Positions 1 through 6,060 of a stretch of DNA of 6,313 nucleotides are shown one piece after another. The notes under the pieces were generated by a model. It ran no database searches, had not been told where the DNA came from, and was given only the letters and a program-made list of their open reading frames with translations. The translations under genes and the position numbers were made by a program. The number at the start of each line of letters is the position of its first letter. Within the stretch, counting starts at the first letter, position 1. The stretch is from Candidatus Nanopelagicales bacterium. Its GTDB lineage: Bacteria; Actinomycetota; Actinomycetes; S36-B12; UBA10799. The stretch lies in NCBI GenBank assembly GCA_030699055.1, contig JAUYKX010000273.1:1-6313 (forward strand), written 5' to 3'.

Positions 1-617
1 GCAAGTCCACCCTGCTGCGCGCGGTGGCGGGCACCTTGCCTCCGGCCCGGGGAACGGTCACCGCGATTGCCAAGCCGACCCTGCTCGGGGTGAACGCCGC
101 TCTGGTCCCCAAACTCACCGGGGCCCGCAACATTGAAATCGGCTGCCTGGCCCTCGGGATGACTCCGGAGCAGGTCAGAAACCGATTCGATGAGATTGTG
201 GATTTTTCCGGAATCGGGGACTTCGTTGATCTGCCGATGACGGCGTATTCAAGCGGCATGTCAGCACGGCTACGCTTCGCGATCGCTTCCTCGATTTCTC
301 ACGAGGTTCTTCTCATCGACGAAGCATTGGCCACCGGGGATGCGGCCTTCAAGTCCCGCAGCGAGCAGCGGATTCGGGAACTTCGTGAGCGAGCCAGCAC
401 CGTGTTCCTGGTCAGCCACGACATTTCGACCGTGCTTGAGACCTGCGACCGAGGCATCTGGCTCCACCGCGGGCGAATTCGGATGGACGGCCCGGTGGCA
501 GAGGTGGCCGAGGCCTACGTGGCTGAGGCCAAGGCCGGACGAACCGGTCCGCCATCCGTGACCCAACTCGACGATGCCCCTGATGTCGACCAGCCAGCCA
601 ACCGAAACATCGGATGA
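1..617 (+). CDS. ABC transporter ATP-binding protein of a polysaccharide exporter (Wzt/TagH/RfbE type), 5' partial
   Basis: This is the ATPase subunit of an ABC-2 type exporter, which acts at the inner face of the membrane with a permease to move a lipid-linked glycan outward. The window opens inside the Walker A motif: the first two bases finish a glycine codon and the frame continues KSTLL from base 3. The signature motif is SSGMSARL (bases 249-272), Walker B is VLLIDE (306-323), followed by a D-loop ALATGDAAF, and the H-loop is VSHD (411-422). The SSGM form of the signature, the segment GVNAALVPKLTG in place of a standard Q-loop and the short C-terminal tail after GPVAEVAEAY are typical of teichoic acid, O-antigen and galactan exporters. 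No long C-terminal glycan-binding domain is present. The permease gene must lie outside the window. The last 44 bases overlap the next gene if that gene starts at 574. The transported glycan cannot be read from this protein. Confidence 0.93.
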   Translation, partial: KSTLLRAVAGTLPPARGTVTAIAKPTLLGVNAALVPKLTGARNIEIGCLALGMTPEQVRNRFDEIVDFSGIGDFVDLPMTAYSSGMSARLRFAIASSISHEVLLIDEALATGDAAFKSRSEQRIRELRERASTVFLVSHDISTVLETCDRGIWLHRGRIRMDGPVAEVAEAYVAEAKAGRTGPPSVTQLDDAPDVDQPANRNIG

Positions 618-2178
618 CGCGTCCGTGACCGACTCCACCTCGGGACGACGTTGCCCAAGGTGGCTGCTTCCCGCTACGAGCGGGCTGTCCTTGCTCATAT
701 TTGTTTGCGGTTCCTGGGGGCCGGCCTACTGGCTGGACGAAGCCATAACTCTGCACGCGGTCCGACGCTCATGGCGGGACGTTGTGCGATTGCTCCAGGG
801 AGATCCTTCTCTGGTCCCCTACTACCTGGTGATGAAACCGTTCGCCGCCATCTCGGAATCAGAGTTATGGATGCGGCTACCCGGCGAAGTCGCCATGGCC
901 GGGGCAGCGACCATCGTTGTGTGGGGGATGTGTCGCCTGTTCGGGCTCGGCCCGGCGTTATTGACCGGGGGTGTGTGGCTAGCCATTCCGGCTTTTTCCG
1001 AGTACGCCCAGATGATCCGTCCTTACGCGTTTCTGGTCCTGTTCACATCGCTCGCTGCCGTCTCCTGGTGGCGTTCCCTTCTCACTGACCGCCGTTTGTG
1101 GTCGGTGCTCTATGGCGCCTGCTATCTCGCTGTCGGCTTGATGCACATGTACGGGCTGTTAGTGATCATTCCGCTGGTCTTCGTCGCTCTGGTGTCGCCG
1201 GTCGGATCACGTCGTAGCTCCGTCTTGCGGACCGTGATCCCGGTGCTGCTGGCGACCGTAGCCTTGTCTCCCTACATCCATCTGGCCGCCAGGAACGCGC
1301 CGGGACCAGCGAACATTCGGGAGTTGACGCCGGCCAACTTGGTTCGAACCCTGGCCGACGCCATCGGCTCGCCCTGGTTGGCGGCGGCGCTGCTTGTAAT
1401 GGCCCTGATTGGTCTGTTCCTCACCCGCGTGACCGATTCATCTCAGCGGCGATTGCGAGCCCTGGCCGCAGCCTGGGCCTTTGGCCTTCCCTTGGTATTG
1501 GTGGTGGCCCAAGTAGTCGGCATGCGCACGTTGATCCCCCGCTACTTCTTATTCGCCATCCCCGGCTTGGTGGTTCTCGCGGCACTCGGTTTGTGGCGCC
1601 TGTATCACTGGTGGCCTCCGCTCGGTATCGCTGGTCTCGGAATCATGGTGGCTTTCGGAGTGCCCGGACAACTGGAAGTTCGGCAAGAGAACGGTCACCG
1701 GGCCGGTCCGGTCCGCCAGGTCGCGGCAGCCGTGAATGTTCCGGCCCTGGCGGGTCTGCCGGTCGTGGCCCGACCTGCGGACCTGACTCTTCGTCGCCTG
1801 GCCGCCTACGCGCCCGAGGTGATCGAGAGAAGAATGCCCTGGTATCAGCGACCCGAAGCCAAAGGCAAACTGATGTTCTTCAACCTCCCACCGGATGACC
1901 AATTGGCGGAGATCGTCTCGGCTACGTCAGCCGTGGTGGTGGTCGGCGAAACCGACGACATGCCCACCAACCGATCCGACTGGGATCCGGAGGCACTCAC
2001 CGTCGATGAAGACCTGCGCGCAGTCGGATTCACCGATGAGGTAATCCGGTGCCAGCTGGGCAATACAGTCATCGCGGTCCAGGCCCGGCCCGCGTGGGTC
2101 ACCAACTTGACTCCCCCGAGGGAGATCATCGACCAGGTCCAAGCCGCTGTTCCCGAAGCCGAATGCGCTGTCGGCTAG
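574..2178 (+). CDS. GT-C fold membrane glycosyltransferase (GT39/ArnT/PMT-like)
   Basis: This is a 534-residue polytopic membrane protein, probably using a polyprenyl-phosphate-linked sugar as donor on the outer side of the membrane. About eleven hydrophobic segments lie between residues 33 and 364. After the first one comes WLDEAITL (53-60); its Asp55-Glu56 pair sits where GT-C enzymes carry the catalytic acid in the first external loop. Other family-like segments are PSLVPYYL (78-85), RLPGEVA (101-107), MIRPYAFL (147-154) and PRYFLFAIPGL (322-332). A hydrophilic tail of about 170 residues (365-534) follows the last segment and should be extracytoplasmic if N-in and eleven segments is right. 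The start is uncertain: ATG 574 gives a 44-base overlap with the exporter gene, while ATG 583 and GTG 625 (7 nt after the upstream stop) are in frame. None has a strong ribosome binding site. The sugar and acceptor are unknown; the family assignment rests on motifs and topology. Confidence 0.85.
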   Translation: MPLMSTSQPTETSDDASVTDSTSGRRCPRWLLPATSGLSLLIFVCGSWGPAYWLDEAITLHAVRRSWRDVVRLLQGDPSLVPYYLVMKPFAAISESELWMRLPGEVAMAGAATIVVWGMCRLFGLGPALLTGGVWLAIPAFSEYAQMIRPYAFLVLFTSLAAVSWWRSLLTDRRLWSVLYGACYLAVGLMHMYGLLVIIPLVFVALVSPVGSRRSSVLRTVIPVLLATVALSPYIHLAARNAPGPANIRELTPANLVRTLADAIGSPWLAAALLVMALIGLFLTRVTDSSQRRLRALAAAWAFGLPLVLVVAQVVGMRTLIPRYFLFAIPGLVVLAALGLWRLYHWWPPLGIAGLGIMVAFGVPGQLEVRQENGHRAGPVRQVAAAVNVPALAGLPVVARPADLTLRRLAAYAPEVIERRMPWYQRPEAKGKLMFFNLPPDDQLAEIVSATSAVVVVGETDDMPTNRSDWDPEALTVDEDLRAVGFTDEVIRCQLGNTVIAVQARPAWVTNLTPPREIIDQVQAAVPEAECAVG

Positions 2179-2181
2179 GTT
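2176..2181 (+). promoter_or_regulatory. Possible -10 element for a leaderless rmlA transcript
   Basis: The hexamer TAGGTT fits the actinobacterial -10 pattern TAnnnT and ends 6 nt before the rmlA ATG, the spacing seen at leaderless promoters where transcription begins at the A of the start codon. It overlaps the TAG stop of the glycosyltransferase gene. No convincing -35 hexamer lies 17-19 nt upstream. The pattern is short and could be chance; the lack of a good ribosome binding site for rmlA is the only other support. Confidence 0.27.
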
Positions 2182-2187
2182 CTGCCC

Positions 2188-3045
2188 ATGCGTGGAATCA
2201 TCCTGGCCGGCGGCACCGGAAGCCGGCTACACCCGATAACCCGCGGGGTCAGTAAGCAACTGCTGCCCGTCTACGACAAGCCGATGATCTATTACCCACT
2301 GTCCACCTTGATGTTGGCCCGGGTGCGAGAGGTGCTGGTCATCACCACACCGGAGGACCAGCCAGCATTCCGTTCTCTCCTCGGGGACGGATCGCAACTC
2401 GGCATGCAGATCGAGTTCGCCGTTCAGCCGCGACCGGAGGGACTGGCCCAGGCCTTCCTGATCGGGGCCGAATTCCTGGCTGGTAAACCTGCCTGCCTGA
2501 TACTCGGCGACAACATCTTTTTCGGGGCCGGTTTGGGATCTTCGCTGCGTTCGATTGAAACCCCGGTTGGCGGGCATGTATTCGCCTACCACGTGGCTGA
2601 TCCCCAGGCGTATGGCGTGGTTGAGTTCGATGACACCGGGCGAGTCCTGTCGATCGAGGAAAAACCGGATGACCCCAAGAGCCATTTCGCCGTCCCTGGC
2701 CTCTATTTCTACGGATCTGACGTAGTGGATGTGGCCGGATCGGTCACCCCCAGTGCTCGCGGCGAACTGGAGATCACTGCAGTGAACGACTTCTACCTGC
2801 AGAGAGGTCAGTTGCGGGTGACGGTGTTGGAACGGGGTACCGCCTGGCTGGACACCGGTACGGTCGATTCATTGCTGGCCGCCGGCTCGTTCGTGCAGGC
2901 CGTCGAGCACCGTCAAGGCCTGAAGATCGGCTGCATTGAGGAAATCGCGTGGCGGAATCGCTGGATCGACGACACCGAGCTGATCGCGTTGGCCGAGCCG
3001 TTACGCAAGTCGGGTTATGGTGACTACCTACTCGGGTTGCTCTGA
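2188..3045 (+). CDS. rmlA: Glucose-1-phosphate thymidylyltransferase
   Basis: RmlA condenses dTTP and alpha-D-glucose 1-phosphate to dTDP-glucose and pyrophosphate, the first committed step to dTDP-L-rhamnose, in the cytoplasm. The 285-residue length fits the short tetrameric RmlA/RfbA type. The nucleotide-binding N-terminus reads [11 protein letters not shown] (6-16), followed by [17 protein letters not shown] (22-38), with Arg13 and Lys23 in the expected catalytic positions. Further family blocks are GDGSQ (67-71), LAQAF (86-90), the metal-binding GDNIFFG (107-113), YGVVEFD (142-148), EEKP (157-160), [10 protein letters not shown] (188-197) and WLDTGT (220-225) with Asp222. It aligns by eye nearly end to end with E. 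coli RfbA. ATG 2188 is the natural start, 9 nt after the upstream stop, because the family N-terminus begins immediately before the first beta strand. No strong Shine-Dalgarno is seen, only a short AGG at 2177-2179. It probably belongs to the same transcript as its neighbours. Confidence 0.97.
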   Translation: MRGIILAGGTGSRLHPITRGVSKQLLPVYDKPMIYYPLSTLMLARVREVLVITTPEDQPAFRSLLGDGSQLGMQIEFAVQPRPEGLAQAFLIGAEFLAGKPACLILGDNIFFGAGLGSSLRSIETPVGGHVFAYHVADPQAYGVVEFDDTGRVLSIEEKPDDPKSHFAVPGLYFYGSDVVDVAGSVTPSARGELEITAVNDFYLQRGQLRVTVLERGTAWLDTGTVDSLLAAGSFVQAVEHRQGLKIGCIEEIAWRNRWIDDTELIALAEPLRKSGYGDYLLGLL

Positions 3046-3065
3046 CCAACCCATATCCGCGTCGG

Positions 3066-3102
3066 GAAATCGATTCGAGTAATCGATTTCGAGAAATTGA
3101 TA
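3066..3102 (+). repeat. Inverted repeat plus third half-site in the rmlA-ugd gap
   Basis: A perfect 10-bp inverted repeat, GAAATCGATT (3066-3075) and AATCGATTTC (3081-3090), is separated by CGAGT. A third related copy, GAAATTGATA (3093-3102), follows directly. The middle arm can therefore pair either with the first copy or, as RNA, with the third: AUCGAUUU (3082-3089) against AAAUUGAU (3094-3101), eight pairs including one G-U around a CGAG loop. The stretch is AT-rich against a GC-rich background and is the only gap above 10 nt on the plus strand. It is not followed by a T-run, so it is not a typical intrinsic terminator. It could be an operator with repeated half-sites or an RNA structure near the ugd start. 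The repeats are seen; any function is inference. Confidence 0.6.
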
Positions 3103-3103
3103 C

Positions 3104-3109
3104 AGAGGA
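3104..3109 (+). promoter_or_regulatory. Ribosome binding site of ugd
   Basis: AGAGGA lies 8 nt before ATG 3118 and is the clearest Shine-Dalgarno sequence in the window. It fixes the ugd start, because a TGA in the same frame at 3112-3114 excludes any start further upstream. The ATG at 3111 is in another frame. The site begins 2 nt after the last repeat arm, so local RNA folding could affect access to it. Confidence 0.75.
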
Positions 3110-3117
3110 CATGACCC

Positions 3118-4431
3118 ATGAAAATCACTGTCATCGGTACTGGCTATCTGGGGGCTGTCCACGCGGCCTGCATGGCGCGAATCGGTCACGAGGTGCTCGG
3201 GGTCGATTCAAACCCCGATCGCGTTTCGGCCCTGGCTGCCGGGAAACCACCGTTCTTCGAACCCGGCCTCGATGACCTGCTGTCGGAAACCCTGGCCACG
3301 GGTCGCCTCCGATTCAGCAGTTCCCTGGCCGAGGCCGCCGAATTCGGAGAGGCTCATTTCCTGTGCGTCGGTACGCCTCAATCGACCACTTCCAACGCTG
3401 CCGACCTGCGCTACGTGAAGGCGGCCGTTTCCGACCTGGCGCCGAGATTGACCCGCCCCTGCACAGTCATCGGCAAGTCCACCGTGCCGGTCGGCACCGC
3501 CCAGCAATTGGCCGAGCGACTGCGCGCGTCAGCCCCGGCCGGGGACCAGGTGCAGCTGGTCTGGAACCCGGAGTTCTTGCGCGAGGGATTCGCCATCGCC
3601 GACACTCTGGAACCCGACCGAATCGTGATCGGCACCGAATCGCCCGCCGGCATCGCTGTCATGCGGGAGCTGTATGAGCCGATGCTGGCCGCGGGCACGC
3701 CGTTCATCAGCACAGATTTCGCCACGGCCGAACTGGTGAAGGTGGCCGCGAACGCTTTCCTGGCCACGAAGATTTCGTTCATCAATGCCATGGCTGAGGT
3801 GTGCGAGGCAACCGGAGCCGACGTGACCCAGCTGGCCGAAGCGATCGGTCACGACGACCGGATCGGGTCGAAGTTTCTGCGAGCAGGGCTGGGTTTCGGG
3901 GGTGGCTGTCTGCCCAAGGACATTCGGGCCTTCATGGCCCGCGCCGGGGAACTGCGCGTCGATCAAGCTCTGACCTTCCTTCGAGAGGTTGACGAAATCA
4001 ACTTGCGGCGACGGCGCCATGCGGTCGACCTGGCCCGGATCTGCCTCGACGGACATCTGGCCGGCCGGAGGATCGCCTGTTTGGGTGCGGCCTTCAAACC
4101 GAACAGTGACGACGTCCGCGACTCCCCCGCCTTGGACGTGGCGGCGGCGCTGCAGGTCGAGGGGGCGAACGTGCGCGTATACGACCCGAAGGCCGCCGAA
4201 GCCGGCGCGCGCGACTACCCGACGTTGGGTTTCACCGCCACTCTGGACGAGGCTCTCGAACAGGCTGATTTGATCATGGTGCTCACGGAGTGGGAGGAGT
4301 TCCGGGCGATGGACCCGACCGACGTTGGCCGGATCGTAAAGCGACCGGCGATTATCGACGCGCGCAACTGTCTGGATCCGCAGCTCTGGCGCGAAGCCGG
4401 GTGGCACTATCGCGGCTTTGGCCGGCCCTAA
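3118..4431 (+). CDS. ugd: UDP-glucose 6-dehydrogenase
   Basis: This cytoplasmic enzyme oxidises UDP-glucose to UDP-glucuronate with two NAD+ through a covalent cysteine intermediate. Its 437 residues match the usual length of bacterial UDP-glucose/GDP-mannose dehydrogenases. The N-terminal Rossmann domain has GTGYLG (7-12) and the acidic residue Asp30 that selects NAD. FLCVGTP (81-87), GKSTVPVGT (119-127) and NPEFLREG (150-157) are family blocks. The helix with ELVKVAANAFLATKISFIN (205-223) carries Lys208 and Asn212. The catalytic Cys264 sits in GFGGGCLPKD (259-268), followed by Asp268. The C-terminal UDP-binding domain shows GAAFKPNSDDVRDSPALDV (323-341) and VYDPKA (354-359). Nothing needed for activity is missing. 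UDP-glucose is the best substrate guess; UDP-GlcNAc and GDP-mannose dehydrogenases share the fold but differ in these blocks. The gene ends directly against rmlC (TAA then GTG), so the two are very likely cotranscribed. Confidence 0.95.
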   Translation: MKITVIGTGYLGAVHAACMARIGHEVLGVDSNPDRVSALAAGKPPFFEPGLDDLLSETLATGRLRFSSSLAEAAEFGEAHFLCVGTPQSTTSNAADLRYVKAAVSDLAPRLTRPCTVIGKSTVPVGTAQQLAERLRASAPAGDQVQLVWNPEFLREGFAIADTLEPDRIVIGTESPAGIAVMRELYEPMLAAGTPFISTDFATAELVKVAANAFLATKISFINAMAEVCEATGADVTQLAEAIGHDDRIGSKFLRAGLGFGGGCLPKDIRAFMARAGELRVDQALTFLREVDEINLRRRRHAVDLARICLDGHLAGRRIACLGAAFKPNSDDVRDSPALDVAAALQVEGANVRVYDPKAAEAGARDYPTLGFTATLDEALEQADLIMVLTEWEEFRAMDPTDVGRIVKRPAIIDARNCLDPQLWREAGWHYRGFGRP

Positions 4432-5028
4432 GTGCTGATCGAACCCCTCTCCATCGAAGGCGTCCTGTCTGTCCAGCCCGTCGTGCATGGCGACGACCGG
4501 GGTTGTTTTCTCGAGTGGTTTCGAGCCGATCGATTCGAGCAAACAACCGGACATCGATTCGATCTCCGTCAGGCGAACTGCTCCGTCTCATCCCGCGGGA
4601 CTACGCGAGGTATTCACTTCGCTGACGTCCCCCCAGGGCAGGCCAAGTACGTCACTTGCCCCCAGGGGGCGATTCTGGATGTGGCGGTGGACCTACGGGT
4701 GGGATCACCCTCGTTCGGGCAGTGGTGCTCCCGCGAACTGAACTCGGATAACCGCGAGGCTCTATACCTTCCGGAGGGAATCGGCCACGCCTTCATGTCC
4801 TTGGTCGATGACTCGGTCGTCGTGTATCTGTGCAACGAGCCCTACGCACCGACTCGTGAGCATGCGGTCAACGCACTGGATCCGGAGATCGGGATCACCT
4901 GGCCACGGGAAATCGAGCCGCTGCTGTCTGCCAAGGACGAAGCGGCACCAACCCTGCGTGAGGCATTGGCCCAGGGATTGCTGCCCGACTATCCAACGTG
5001 CCGGGCCCATACCGCCTCAATGCCCTGA
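4432..5028 (+). CDS. rmlC: dTDP-4-dehydrorhamnose 3,5-epimerase
   Basis: RmlC epimerises C3 and C5 of dTDP-4-keto-6-deoxy-D-glucose to the L-lyxo form, the third step of dTDP-L-rhamnose synthesis, in the cytoplasm. The 198-residue cupin contains DRGCFLEWF (22-30), the substrate block RQANCSVSSRGTTRGIHF (46-63) with catalytic His62, QAKYVTC (70-76) with Lys72, VAVDLRVGSPSFGQW (84-98), LPEGIGHAF (113-121) and VVVYLCNEPY (129-138) with Tyr132. His62 and Tyr132 fall at the same numbers as in M. tuberculosis RmlC, and NCSVSS and QAKYVTC are identical to it as I recall the sequence. Asp169 in AKDEAAP also agrees. The start is GTG 4432, immediately after the ugd stop with no spacer and no evident ribosome binding site, so translation is probably coupled to ugd. 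The gene is the last of the plus-strand run and its stop lies 10 nt from that of the convergent cyclase gene. Confidence 0.96.
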   Translation: MLIEPLSIEGVLSVQPVVHGDDRGCFLEWFRADRFEQTTGHRFDLRQANCSVSSRGTTRGIHFADVPPGQAKYVTCPQGAILDVAVDLRVGSPSFGQWCSRELNSDNREALYLPEGIGHAFMSLVDDSVVVYLCNEPYAPTREHAVNALDPEIGITWPREIEPLLSAKDEAAPTLREALAQGLLPDYPTCRAHTASMP

Positions 5029-5030
5029 CC

Positions 5031-5047
5031 GGCGAGGCTCAGCCGCC
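5031..5047. terminator. Weak GC hairpin between convergent stops
   Basis: GGC-GA-GGC-TCA-GCC-GCC can fold as two blocks of three GC pairs with a GA bulge and a TCA loop. It spans the convergence point of rmlC and the cyclase gene, and its loop is the cyclase stop codon. There is no T-run on either strand. Some actinobacterial terminators lack a U-tract, but this hairpin is short, so the call is tentative. Confidence 0.2.
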
Positions 5048-6058
5048 AGCTCGCTGCAGCGACCAGGGTCGAATCAATCCCAAGCCTCGGACCCGGCGCG
5101 GTCGAACTCCGCGAAACGTGAAGTTCGGGTCATCCGTGAGGGTGTTCATCGTTTCGGCGTCGACGAAGGTGGTTCGGGGTCGGGCCAGCACGGTTAGCCG
5201 GCTCGCCCGATTCACCGTCGTACCGAAGACGTCACCCATCCGAGAAATGACCGAGCCGGTGGCAATCCCCACCCGAAGGCTTTGCTGACCGCGGTCCTGC
5301 GCCTGAGCATCGTGCAGTAGCAGAGCCGTTTCGGCGACACACCCGGCATCCGGCGCAACGAACAGAATCTCGTCGCCCGACGTCTTGATCAATCGTGCGC
5401 CGGTGGCCGCGATTACGTCAGCGCTTATGGAGTCGAATGATTCGATCAGCTCGGCCAGCCGGTCGTCAGGCAGTTCCCGGGACAAACGGGTGAAACCGAC
5501 GATGTCGGCAAATCCGACGGTCAGCCGGGACGTCGTGACTTCTGACTCCCGCTCGACCGAACCCGCCGCTGATCGTGACAGGGCCGTTGCCAACTGCCGC
5601 CGCCACGCATAGACAACAAGTTTCTGGAGCGCCGGCAACAAGGCTTTTGTGCCCTCCATGAGTTCCGGCAGTGCGGGTCCGACCTCCGCCTCCGCCGACT
5701 GCTCGTCACCGGTAGCGGAGGTGGGCACACCCGGGCGCCTCCGGACGATGGCCTCGGTCTGCCATTCAGCCAACCTGGCAGTCGTCTGACCCACTCCGCG
5801 AACGAGTTCGACCACCTCGTCCAGGGTGAGCAGACCTCCGTCGACCAACCCCATGAGCAGGCGCACCATCTCCAGGTCATGACGGGTGAAAGCCCGTTCG
5901 TCCGCCACGTCAGCGAACCCCATGGCCCGCCAGAGTCGGGACGTGACCGACAGAGGCACCTTTGCTTCCGCGGCCAGCTCGGCTGCCGTGTAGCGCGTGG
6001 GAGCACCGAGGGCCAGCCGGGTAAGACGATCAACACTGGGTTCCAGGGGCCCGACCAC
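5039..6058 (-). CDS. Class III adenylate cyclase with N-terminal regulatory domain (Rv1264/Rv2212 type)
   Basis: The protein makes cAMP from ATP and is predicted to be soluble, with no membrane segment or signal peptide. With a GTG start at 6058 it has 339 residues. Residues about 8-165 are helical and begin with a helix-turn-helix-like stretch (RYTAAELAAEAKVPL, 22-36; LWRAMGF, 42-48), matching the autoinhibitory regulatory domain (Pfam Ad_Cy_reg) that makes M. tuberculosis Rv1264 pH-responsive. The catalytic domain, about 175-339, has both metal aspartates (Asp185 in FADIVGFT, Asp229 in KTSGDE), the adenine-selecting Lys225 and Asp276 (GDVFG), and the transition-state pair Asn283 and Arg287 in VNRASRL. 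All canonical residues are present, so a homodimer with two active sites is expected. The frame stays open upstream to 6244, but that extension overlaps the preceding gene out of frame, has atypical composition and should not be included. Only 2 nt separate this start from the upstream stop, which suggests an operon with coupled translation. Confidence 0.92.
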   Translation of the reverse strand: MVGPLEPSVDRLTRLALGAPTRYTAAELAAEAKVPLSVTSRLWRAMGFADVADERAFTRHDLEMVRLLMGLVDGGLLTLDEVVELVRGVGQTTARLAEWQTEAIVRRRPGVPTSATGDEQSAEAEVGPALPELMEGTKALLPALQKLVVYAWRRQLATALSRSAAGSVERESEVTTSRLTVGFADIVGFTRLSRELPDDRLAELIESFDSISADVIAATGARLIKTSGDEILFVAPDAGCVAETALLLHDAQAQDRGQQSLRVGIATGSVISRMGDVFGTTVNRASRLTVLARPRTTFVDAETMNTLTDDPNFTFRGVRPRRVRGLGLIRPWSLQRAGG

Positions 6059-6060
6059 AA

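Noticed and set aside
61..160. Missing standard Q-loop in the exporter ATPase
   Set aside because: The GVNAAL...LTG form is normal in Wzt/TagH-type ATPases, so it is not a defect.
3111..3113. ATG 7 nt before the ugd start as an alternative start
   Set aside because: It is in a different frame and gives no Rossmann motif; ATG 3118 has the correct frame and ribosome binding site spacing.
3529..4554. 341-codon open frame on the minus strand across ugd and rmlC
   Set aside because: It lies antisense to two well-identified enzymes, its composition is shadow-like (many Gln, Arg, Pro, Gly, His) and no family motif is visible.
4529..4562. Copies of ATCGATTCGA(G) inside rmlC resembling the repeat before ugd
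   Set aside because: They encode the conserved-looking Asp-Arg-Phe-Glu and His-Arg-Phe-Asp segments, lack the paired-arm arrangement, and an 11-base match within 6 kb is expected by chance.
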